From assembly GCA_030612225.1 (NCBI GenBank), contig JAUWOH010000163.1, positions 1 to 6,846 on the forward strand: 6,846 nucleotides of DNA. The letters run 5' to 3'. The notes beneath the pieces are model-generated. The model saw only the letters and a list, made by a program, of their open reading frames with translations, was not told the origin of the DNA and ran no database searches. Below are positions 1-5,657 of the stretch, piece by piece (the stretch's first letter is position 1; each line of letters opens with the position of its first letter). The DNA comes from Desulfobacteraceae bacterium (GTDB taxonomy: Bacteria; Desulfobacterota; Desulfobacteria; Desulfobacterales; JAUWMJ01). The position numbers and the translations under genes are program-made.

Positions 1-43
1 TTTCCTTCCGACCATTTTCCTGTAATGGCATATTTTGAAGTTT

Positions 44-221
44 GATGGCGTCGTAGAAAGTCCCATCTACTGCGTTGCAGTGGTTTTTCAGACACTCGGC
101 ATACTACTTGTATTGCCTCGTTCCTGAAAAACCACTGCGCCTTGTACCCCAAGGGCACTTCCTGCGGGGCCTATATGGAACTTTCTACTTAGCCATCGGT
201 GATACTTTTTACGAGTTCATC
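44..221. repeat. Nested inverted-repeat (hairpin) element
   Basis: Three concentric stems are visible. The outer arms 44-64 and 177-197 match at 17 of 21 positions (GATGGC...GTAGAAAGT against ACTTTCTAC...GCCATC). The middle arms 77-91 and 124-138 are a perfect 15-bp inverted repeat (GCAGTGGTTTTTCAG). A short core stem, GGCATAC 98-104 against GTATTGCC 110-117, closes with one bulge. Just outside the right outer arm, 204-221 repeats the right-arm sequence 180-197 in direct orientation with a 24-nt period (12 of 18), so the left arm at 44-61 can pair with either. I see no transposase. The layout resembles REP-like or MITE-like intergenic elements. An open frame across it (75-314, +) is read as a by-product of the repeat, not a gene. 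Confidence 0.7.
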
Positions 222-240
222 AAGCTTAGGTTTAAGTCTG

Positions 241-634
241 CCGCCAAGACACAAATAATTTACTCAAGTTGCGCACCCCTATTTTGCAAAAAGTTACGCC
301 CTGATGGTGCGTAAGATATAAGATCAGATGTGAATCGAGATGGTTATATTATTTTCTGTAAGGTGATATGTTGGTCACAGCCTCCACTCTTTCGCAGTGT
401 CCTGATATTTGGGGTGGATGTATGACTTTATAATTTAGCAACTAATGCACTTTATCCCAAATATCAGGACACACCGCCAACTGATTACATTCATATCGCC
501 TGGAAGAAAATGATATAGCCGTCTCGATTCACTCCTTCGATACGAATCGACTCTTCAGAAATTAAGGCTTTGCTGTAGATAAGGGGTGCGAAACTTGAGT
601 AATTTATATTTTTGTTTCTTCGTATCTTGGTGCC
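241..634. repeat. Large foldback inverted repeat with ORF-like arms
   Basis: Two diverged copies of one sequence face each other. Positions 330-370 match the reverse complement of 492-532 at 34 of 41 sites without gaps, and 261-280 match the reverse complement of 582-601 at 19 of 20. The intervening 49 nt on each side have equal length but are more diverged. Outside these, CCGCCAAGACACAAA on the left corresponds to the GGCACCAAGATACGAAG-like sequence on the opposite strand near 617-634, with an insertion of about 11 nt. Both arms encode a related peptide: YSS(C/F)APL, then VNRDGYIIF. The left copy reads on + and is broken by TAA at 312-314; the right copy reads on - and lies inside a 63-codon frame (491-682). 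No transposase, promoter or RBS supports either frame as a gene. A foldback or MITE-like element, or two remnants of a repeat family, fits best. Confidence 0.65.
397..472. repeat. Perfect 17-bp inverted repeat (possible miniature IS relic)
   Basis: GTGTCCTGATATTTGGG at 397-413 is perfectly inverted at 456-472, around a 42-nt AT-rich centre with no similarity between its two halves. It sits almost exactly at the centre of the larger foldback repeat. Arms that are perfect at the ends and then unlike each other resemble the terminal inverted repeats of an insertion sequence whose interior has been lost. I see no clean target-site duplication (flanks ..TCGCA and ACCGCC..), so this is not proven. 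A transcript could also fold it as a stem-loop, but no U-tract follows on either strand, so it is not a standard terminator. Confidence 0.6.
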
Positions 635-725
635 TGTTTGCCGAGCTATTAAAATCTTTTTAAAATATTTTCCTTGACTCATTTAATATGTAGCTGTAAT
701 GTAGCTTTTAGTGTAAATTAATTTA

Positions 726-756
726 TTGACATTTCTTTTTATTAATTATCTAAACT
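726..756 (+). promoter_or_regulatory. Possible promoter for the DUF2080-GNAT unit
   Basis: A perfect TTGACA lies at 726-731 in a very AT-rich stretch. No -10 is ideal: TCTAAA (749-754) has a 17-nt spacer and TAAACT (751-756) a 19-nt spacer. Transcription would start near 760, leaving only about 10 nt before the GTG at 772. That would explain the lack of a Shine-Dalgarno sequence there (near-leaderless message). The direct repeat ATGTAGCT at 688-695 and 699-706 lies just upstream and could be a binding site, though nothing else supports that. Confidence 0.3.
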
Positions 757-771
757 AAAAGACTTTTTATT

Positions 772-960
772 GTGCCTAAAGAAACCAAAACAGAAAACAT
801 CAAAAATTCCGTTGTTCATATATCCAATAGCAAGGTAAAATTTGAAATTTACGGTGAAGAGATGATTGAAAAAAAGGTCAAGTCAAGCGGGAACAGCGGC
901 AGGGTATATCTTCCCCCTAACTGGGTCGGCCATAATGTTAAAATAATAAGAATTGATTAA
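772..960 (+). CDS. Small DUF2080-like (transposon-associated / AbrB-like) protein
   Basis: This 62-residue protein starts with GTG and ends with TAA. The C-terminal half carries the recognisable part: a KVKSSGNSGRVYLPP segment at about 35-49, then NWVGHNVKIIRI. This pattern (glycine, RVYLP, W-x-G, a final beta strand of hydrophobics) is typical of the DUF2080 'putative transposon-encoded protein' family, found in archaea and Desulfobacterota. It resembles the swapped-hairpin AbrB/SpoVT fold of small DNA-binding proteins and antitoxins. The N-terminal 20 residues are charged and probably flexible. No Shine-Dalgarno is visible ahead of the GTG; a possible promoter ends only about 15 nt upstream. 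The gene is 27 nt ahead of a GNAT gene, so the two are likely cotranscribed. No transposase is nearby despite the family's name. Biochemical function is unknown. I am fairly sure it is a real gene and moderately sure of the family. Confidence 0.75.
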   Translation: MPKETKTENIKNSVVHISNSKVKFEIYGEEMIEKKVKSSGNSGRVYLPPNWVGHNVKIIRID

Positions 961-973
961 TAATTGCGTTATT

Positions 974-980
974 AGAGAGA
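974..980 (+). promoter_or_regulatory. Ribosome binding site deciding the GNAT start
   Basis: AGAGAGA lies 7-8 nt before GTG 988 but only 1-2 nt before TTG 982. The spacing favours GTG 988 as the true start and argues against TTG 982. Confidence 0.45.
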
Positions 981-987
981 TTTGCCC

Positions 988-1425
988 GTGAAAGATATCC
1001 TTATCAGAAAATTAAAAGCTGAAGATGCTGAACATATAAGCAAAATTTATGCAGCCATTACACAAACACCTGTCCAAAACGATTTCATCACCATCATCAA
1101 AGAACAGGTCGAAAGAGAAGAGGATGCCAGCTTTATTGCCGAACTTAACGGCCATGTTGTGGGTTATATGATCAGCATTGTTATCTCAGGAGGCTTTGGT
1201 ATTAAAAAAAGCACCTGGATATCCAACATGGGCGTTAACCCAAAATTCATGGGCCAGGGAATTGGTGAGAGTCTGGCCAAAAAAATATTTGTTTTTTCCA
1301 GGGAAAAAGGGATTAAAGATGTCTATACCTCGGTTCGCTGGGATTCCCCGGATCTCTTATCATTTTTTAAAACTCTCGGTTTTGACCGAAGCAACTTTAT
1401 TAATCTTAGGAAGATACTTGAATAA
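988..1425 (+). CDS. GNAT-family N-acetyltransferase (RimI-like fold)
   Basis: The protein has about 145 residues and the standard single-domain GNAT layout, transferring an acetyl group from acetyl-CoA to an amine substrate. It opens with the usual beta-1 'ILIRKLKAEDAEHI'. A central strand follows ('ASFIAELNGHVVGYMIS', about 47-63), then motif A with the acetyl-CoA pyrophosphate loop, GVNPKFMGQGIGESLA (Q-G-I-G at about 90-93). Motif B is near the C-terminus (LLSFFKTLGFDRSNF). The substrate cannot be read from the sequence; protein N-terminal, lysine and small-molecule acetylation are all possible. The frame also opens at TTG 982, two codons earlier, but RBS spacing favours GTG 988. It lies 27 nt after the DUF2080-like gene, probably in the same transcript, and converges on the etf operon. 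Its stop codon lies within the T-tract of the opposing terminator. A toxin role, as in GNAT toxin-antitoxin pairs, is only a hypothesis. Confidence 0.85.
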   Translation: MKDILIRKLKAEDAEHISKIYAAITQTPVQNDFITIIKEQVEREEDASFIAELNGHVVGYMISIVISGGFGIKKSTWISNMGVNPKFMGQGIGESLAKKIFVFSREKGIKDVYTSVRWDSPDLLSFFKTLGFDRSNFINLRKILE

Positions 1426-1540
1426 AAAACTTCGTAAGCGTTCACAGGCACCGCATCTGCGCGCGATCAGGACAACCAGCATAGCAGACTATAGCTGGTT
1501 GTCCTGATCACGCACATCTGCAACACCTGTTAACACTTAC
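1424..1540 (-). terminator. Very long hairpin terminator of the etf operon
   Basis: Arms 1434-1480 and 1494-1540 form a gap-free 47-bp imperfect palindrome. Thirty-seven pairs are Watson-Crick, and the innermost 16 (1465-1480 with 1494-1509) are perfect. Of the ten mismatches, seven become G-U pairs in the minus-strand RNA, giving 44 of 47 paired; none becomes G-U in the plus-strand RNA. Reading on the minus strand, the stem is followed after four bases by six T residues (1429-1424). The plus-strand side has no T-run after the stem. This makes it a likely Rho-independent terminator for the minus-strand operon, ending about 90 nt after that operon's last stop. The stem is far longer than a normal terminator, so it may be a palindromic repeat that was co-opted. 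Confidence 0.65.
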
Positions 1541-1596
1541 AGGACGGAGATTGTGCAACCTTTATGTTCCGAATGGGTGTATAGCGGATACAAAAC

Positions 1597-1624
1597 TGCA
1601 ATCTTCAATCGCAAATCATCAATC
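1597..1624 (-). repeat. Two 14-bp tandem repeats after the operon stop
   Basis: On the minus strand, GATTGATGATTTGC is followed directly by GATTGAAGATTGCA, beginning three bases after the last stop codon of the operon. The same 14-bp unit, GATTGAAGATTGNN, occurs three times upstream of the operon at 5616-5657 in the opposite orientation. The operon is therefore bracketed by inverted copies of one repeat family. Confidence 0.6.
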
Positions 1625-1627
1625 TAT

Positions 1628-3736
1628 TCACTCCATATTCTTCGCCACAAGTTCACAGATATCTTGTGTCTTGATTTCCTCTTCTTTTTCCAGTTCTTTC
1701 ATGCCGTCTTCAATCATGGTTAAGCAAAACGGGCAAGCCACTGCCACATTTTCCACATGCTTATTGATAATTTCTTCTGCTCGTTCCTGATTGATTCTTT
1801 TACCAATGGTCTCTTCCATCCACATTCTTCCTCCACCGGCACCACAACAAAAACTTTCCTTACCATGTCGGGTAAGTTCTTTGAGTCCATCTTTTGATAT
1901 GGACTTCAAAATCGATCTTGGTTGATCATAAACCGAATTGTATCGTCCTAAATAGCAGGGATCGTGGTAAGTTAGAGATCCTTGGAATGATTTATTTAAG
2001 GTGATTTTGCCGGATCTTACTAGCTGATCAATGAACTCTGTATGATGGATCACTTCATAATTTCCGCCCATTTGCGGGTATTCATGCTTAAGTGTATTGA
2101 GACAATGGGGGCATGCTGCAATTATTTTTTTAACCTTGTAATTATTCAAGGTTTCGATGTTTTCCTGCGCCATCATCTGGTACAACATCTCATTGCCGAC
2201 ACGTCTTGCAAAGTCACCAGTACATTTTTCTTCCACACCCAGGATTGCAAAGCTGATACCTGCTTTTTGTAAAATTTTGACCAGGCTGGTTGATACTTTT
2301 TTAGTTCGATCATCAAATGAACCTGCACAGCCAACCCAGAGTAAATAATCGACATCAGGGTCATCAGCCATTGTTTTAACATCCAGGCCGTCCGCCCAAT
2401 CAGCGCGTTTGTCATACCCGATGCCCCAGGGATTGCCGTTGCGCTCGAGTCCTTTAAGGGCCGGGTTCAACTCTTTGGGGTAGGCTTCCGCCATCAATGT
2501 CTGCCCCTGTCTCATAGCTATTATGCGTGGAACATGTTCGATGGTCACCGGGCAGACTTCTTCACAGGCGCGGCAGGTGGTACATGCCCAAAGCGTGTCT
2601 TCTTCGATCACGTCACCAATAAGCTGTTTTTTGCTGTTGAGCTCAACCACTCGTGCTTTAATTTCTTTCATTTGTTCTGAATCGCCATCTTCTTTAATGG
2701 TGGCAGACAACTTTGCTCTTTTAATAATGTTGTCCGCATTATCAAACAATTCAAATTTCAGTTTATCATTGAACTCGTGCAAACTTAACGGTTTATCGGT
2801 GATATAAGCCGGACAAACCTCTTTACATCGACCGCATTCGGTACAGGTGTAAAGATCCAGTCCCTGTTTCCAGTTGAGCTGGTGGATGTGATTGATTCCC
2901 AATGATTCATCTTCCCAGGCCGCTTCATCTTCCAAATCCAAAAGCTTGGCCTTTTGATGGGGATATTCCAGGTTCTTAAAAAACACATTTGGAAGCGCGG
3001 TTATGATATGAAAGTGTTTTCCTAATGGCAGGAAATTAAGAAAGGTCAATTGGGTAATTATATGCAACCAAAACATACCAACCAGTATATAGCCTGTGAC
3101 ATCGGCACTCATCCAGGATATGAGGGCCGCAGCTCCCACGGAAACAGGTGTCCAGAGAAACTCGGAACCATACTGTGGGTTATTAAAAAAATGAAGATGG
3201 TCAGGATTATTATATAACATAATTAAGTTATATCGGGCACCATCCAATAAAAGATCAGAAATCATCAAAACCACAATCATGACCAAAACAAAATACGCTT
3301 CCCATGTATTGTGCAACCGTTCAGGTTTAAGAACCGCACGACGAAAGATGGCAAAAGCAGCCATCAACAAAACGATTCCTTCCATGATGTCTTTTAAGGC
3401 AATATAGAGATACCCTATTATAGAATCATTGCCAAAAATAGGCAGTTGAAAACCTTTTACAAACCCTTCTCCATATAAACTCAGGCTGCGAATCAACAGA
3501 ATGCAGAATCCCCAAAAGATAAAAGCATGCATGATACCGGCAATCCACTCTTTTTTCCTTCCCACCAGGCGCTTCTGCCCAATTGCCAGAATCACCATAT
3601 TCAAAAGTCGTACTTTAATATGATTGAACCGATTCACAGGTTCAAGTGCCATTAGCAATAGGATTTTATGATACATGATGCGGCCGAAAATTGCCAGCGC
3701 GACAATGAGCAGTAAAGACATCAAAAGGGGATTCAT
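1628..3736 (-). CDS. Membrane Etf:(mena)quinone oxidoreductase, EMO-type (DUF224/HdrD-like FeS protein)
   Basis: This 702-residue membrane iron-sulfur protein is predicted to take electrons from the EtfAB flavoprotein and pass them to the quinone pool. The N-terminal 250 residues hold about five to six hydrophobic segments (near 3-22, 65-84, 105-131, 147-165, 197-234). Histidines in or near the membrane (H23, H70, H225, H241/H243) could ligate haem b, as in NarI-like domains. Two CxxCxxCxxxCP motifs for [4Fe-4S] clusters follow, at C298-C308 and C385-C395. Two CCG domains come next. The second is canonical (C594, C630-C631-G632, C668/C671). The first has C470, C505-T506-G507 and C542/C545, with Thr in place of the second Cys. 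Length and order match the EMO proteins of syntrophic and sulfate-reducing bacteria. The start is ATG with a TGAGGT Shine-Dalgarno (3741-3746). It begins 12 nt after etfA, as the last gene of the operon. Confidence 0.9.
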   Translation of the reverse strand: MNPLLMSLLLIVALAIFGRIMYHKILLLMALEPVNRFNHIKVRLLNMVILAIGQKRLVGRKKEWIAGIMHAFIFWGFCILLIRSLSLYGEGFVKGFQLPIFGNDSIIGYLYIALKDIMEGIVLLMAAFAIFRRAVLKPERLHNTWEAYFVLVMIVVLMISDLLLDGARYNLIMLYNNPDHLHFFNNPQYGSEFLWTPVSVGAAALISWMSADVTGYILVGMFWLHIITQLTFLNFLPLGKHFHIITALPNVFFKNLEYPHQKAKLLDLEDEAAWEDESLGINHIHQLNWKQGLDLYTCTECGRCKEVCPAYITDKPLSLHEFNDKLKFELFDNADNIIKRAKLSATIKEDGDSEQMKEIKARVVELNSKKQLIGDVIEEDTLWACTTCRACEEVCPVTIEHVPRIIAMRQGQTLMAEAYPKELNPALKGLERNGNPWGIGYDKRADWADGLDVKTMADDPDVDYLLWVGCAGSFDDRTKKVSTSLVKILQKAGISFAILGVEEKCTGDFARRVGNEMLYQMMAQENIETLNNYKVKKIIAACPHCLNTLKHEYPQMGGNYEVIHHTEFIDQLVRSGKITLNKSFQGSLTYHDPCYLGRYNSVYDQPRSILKSISKDGLKELTRHGKESFCCGAGGGRMWMEETIGKRINQERAEEIINKHVENVAVACPFCLTMIEDGMKELEKEEEIKTQDICELVAKNME

Positions 3737-3748
3737 AACTACCTCAGA

Positions 3749-4708
3749 CTAACTTTTAATTTTTTTAATCTCTTCCCGAAGAATCGGAACCACCTCGAAG
3801 AGGTCTCCGACGATACCATAGTCAGCCACATTGAATATTGGGGCCTCGGTATCTTTATTAACGGCCAGAATCACTTTTGAGCCGGTCATTCCCGCAAGGT
3901 GCTGAATGGCTCCTGAGATACCGATTGCCATATAAAGGGAAGGTGCTACAATTTTACCGGTTTGCCCGACTTGTTTATTATGTGCCATGAAACCACCATC
4001 TACCATAGCGCGGGAAGAGCCAAAACCGGCTTTTAGATCATTGGCCAGTTCTTTTACAAGATCAACACCGGCTTGATCCTTAACGCCTCGCCCCACTGAG
4101 ATGACGACGTCGGCATCGACAAGATCGATTTCACCGATCGCATCCGATATGAGTTCCTTAATCACGGCCTTTAAATCAGGTGCCGGAGCGGAAAGCTTGA
4201 CTACGTTTTCGGTTCCTGTGATTCCTTCCGTCGCCTCGAATGCTCCCGCTCTGACAACTGCCACCAGTTGATCGGTATTGACTTTGACTCGTTGCATCAC
4301 TTTATTTGCAATGGCGGGTCTTATGACTTCGATTTGATCTCCGGAAAGCTCTACGTCGGTAATTTCAGTAGCGCACGCGGCATCCAGTTGAGTTGCAACC
4401 CTCGGGGCAACGGCTTTGCCGCTTTCGGAAAAACCGAACCAAATCAGATTGGCACCAAATTGTTTCGCTGCGTCGACGACACACGATGCATAAGGTCCAG
4501 CAGAAAATAGTTCAAGACTGGGATCATCCGCAATGTATTGCGTATCGGACCCTGCATTTGCCAAATCGGAGGTTAGAGATTCGATATTGCTGCCGACGGC
4601 TACTACCGCGGTTTCCGCGCCGATGGTCTTGGCTTTTGATAACAGTTCGGCTGTGCTGCTTTTTAGTACACCTTGTTTGATGTCTGCAATTACGAGTATT
4701 TTAGCCAT
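3749..4708 (-). CDS. etfA: Electron transfer flavoprotein, alpha subunit
   Basis: This 319-residue protein is the FAD-carrying alpha subunit of the soluble EtfAB heterodimer, which accepts electrons from acyl-CoA dehydrogenases. The N-terminal domain (1-190) begins MAKILVIADIKQG, as in the family. The C-terminal FAD domain is well conserved: VVISVGRGVKD (201-211), GSSRAMVDGGF (230-240), QVGQTGK (246-252), and the EtfA signature around LYMAIGISGAIQHLAG (258-273), which includes the flavin-contacting H270, continuing to AVNKD. Length is normal for the family. The start is ATG with AAGGA about 10 nt upstream (4719-4723). It follows etfB after a 33-nt gap and precedes the membrane FeS protein by 12 nt. 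That context indicates an Etf feeding the quinone pool. From the sequence alone I cannot decide between a simple and a bifurcating Etf. Confidence 0.96.
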   Translation of the reverse strand: MAKILVIADIKQGVLKSSTAELLSKAKTIGAETAVVAVGSNIESLTSDLANAGSDTQYIADDPSLELFSAGPYASCVVDAAKQFGANLIWFGFSESGKAVAPRVATQLDAACATEITDVELSGDQIEVIRPAIANKVMQRVKVNTDQLVAVVRAGAFEATEGITGTENVVKLSAPAPDLKAVIKELISDAIGEIDLVDADVVISVGRGVKDQAGVDLVKELANDLKAGFGSSRAMVDGGFMAHNKQVGQTGKIVAPSLYMAIGISGAIQHLAGMTGSKVILAVNKDTEAPIFNVADYGIVGDLFEVVPILREEIKKIKS

Positions 4709-4741
4709 AATATTGTTTTCCTTGTATGCGTGTGATTAGTA

Positions 4742-5524
4742 TTATAAAACCTTTGCTTCATTGGCCAAAAGGTCGACGACCTTGGCTGTGATTTCAGCAG
4801 CATCGCCTTCAAATTTTTGCCCGGCCTTCCGTGTTTTCGATACCATAAATTCAACAATTTCCGATTTTGGAGTAGCGCCTTCGACTTCATCATCCGAAGT
4901 CCCTAGTGCCGCCAGATCCATTACATCGATGGCCTTTTTCTTTGCCATCATGATGCCGCGCATTTGGGGCAGTCGCGGTTCATTAATACTAACATCAACC
5001 GTGACTACAGCGGGTAACTCCAGTTCAACAATTTCGGTTCCGGCATCCCCCACTCGGGAAACTTTAATGTGTTGGTCGTCCATCACTTCGATGGCAATTA
5101 CATTACTGACGCAAGGCACTCCCAAATACTCTGCCAAAATGATCCCGGTTTGGCCGCTATCCGTATCCTGGGCTTGTTTGCCGGTGATGACGAGATCATA
5201 GTCTCCCTTTTCGTAAACCTTTTGCAACACTTTGGCAAAGATCGATGCATCGGCTTTAGCCAGTGCCGGATCATCAATATGAATCCCGTTTTCAATTCCC
5301 ATGGCATAGCATCTGCGGATCATATCGGTGTTGTCTCCGCCGCCGATACTCACCAAAGTCGTTTCCGCGCCGTTATTTTCCTTAAGTTGGACAGAGGCTT
5401 CCACCGCACTTTCATCCCAGGCGTTTATAACATATTGTAGCCCGTCTTCAACAATGGCGCCGTCCTCCACGTGCATGGTCAATTCCACATCAACTACTTT
5501 TTTTACTGTTGTGAGAATTTTCAA
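4742..5524 (-). CDS. etfB: Electron transfer flavoprotein, beta subunit
   Basis: This 260-residue protein is the beta subunit of EtfAB, which binds AMP or a second FAD and docks onto acyl-CoA dehydrogenases. Family landmarks are clear: MKILTTVKKVVD at the N-terminus, YVINAWDESAVEA (31-43), and the nucleotide-binding loop DLVITGKQAQDTDSGQTG (110-127). The beta-subunit signature LPAVVTVDVSINEPRLP (170-186) is followed by GIMMAKKKAID. The start codon is TTG (5522-5524), supported by a strong GGAGGA and by the conserved N-terminus beginning exactly there. It is the first gene of the operon, ahead of etfA and the membrane FeS oxidoreductase. The DTDSGQTG loop resembles the DGDTAQV-type loop of other Etfs. 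Whether it binds AMP or a bifurcating FAD cannot be settled by eye. Confidence 0.96.
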   Translation of the reverse strand: MKILTTVKKVVDVELTMHVEDGAIVEDGLQYVINAWDESAVEASVQLKENNGAETTLVSIGGGDNTDMIRRCYAMGIENGIHIDDPALAKADASIFAKVLQKVYEKGDYDLVITGKQAQDTDSGQTGIILAEYLGVPCVSNVIAIEVMDDQHIKVSRVGDAGTEIVELELPAVVTVDVSINEPRLPQMRGIMMAKKKAIDVMDLAALGTSDDEVEGATPKSEIVEFMVSKTRKAGQKFEGDAAEITAKVVDLLANEAKVL

Positions 5525-5528
5525 TTTG

Positions 5529-5534
5529 TCCTCC
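5529..5534 (-). promoter_or_regulatory. Strong Shine-Dalgarno fixing the TTG start of etfB
   Basis: The minus strand reads GGAGGA, then CAAA, then TTG. This near-perfect site makes the unusual TTG start convincing. A weak promoter candidate lies upstream on the same strand (TTGATA at 5574-5579, TAACTT at 5553-5558), but its 15-nt spacing is poor and I do not call it. Confidence 0.7.
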
Positions 5535-5615
5535 TATTTATTATTACCTTAAAAGTTATTTTTTTGCATTTGGTATCAAAAAAATTGGATTGAAATATTT
5601 TCACCGTCTCCAAAT

Positions 5616-5657
5616 GATTGAAGATTGTGGATTGAAGATTGTCGATTGAAGATTGAC
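5616..5657 (+). repeat. Three 14-bp tandem repeats upstream of etfB
   Basis: GATTGAAGATTGTG, GATTGAAGATTGTC and GATTGAAGATTGAC run head to tail with no spacing. The units differ only in their last two bases. Related copies occur in opposite orientation at about 5735-5760 and, downstream of the operon, at 1597-1624. The array lies about 90 nt before the etfB start, within or near the promoter region. Confidence 0.8.

Noticed and set aside
75..314. 79-codon plus-strand open frame
   Set aside because: It spans the nested hairpin element and the left foldback arm, has no clear RBS, and its peptide is a translation of the repeat arms.
397..472. Intrinsic terminator at the 17-bp palindrome
   Set aside because: The loop is 42 nt and no T-tract follows on either strand. 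No gene ends there.
491..682. 63-codon minus-strand open frame in the right foldback arm
   Set aside because: Its similarity to the left arm shows it is repeat-derived. It has no recognisable domain and no promoter. Described as part of the repeat instead.
1178..1507. 109-codon plus-strand frame overlapping the GNAT gene
   Set aside because: It is out of frame inside a clear GNAT domain and runs into the hairpin terminator.
4761..5201. 146-codon plus-strand open frame opposite etfB
   Set aside because: It is the antisense shadow of a strongly conserved gene, serine/threonine-rich as expected for the opposite strand.
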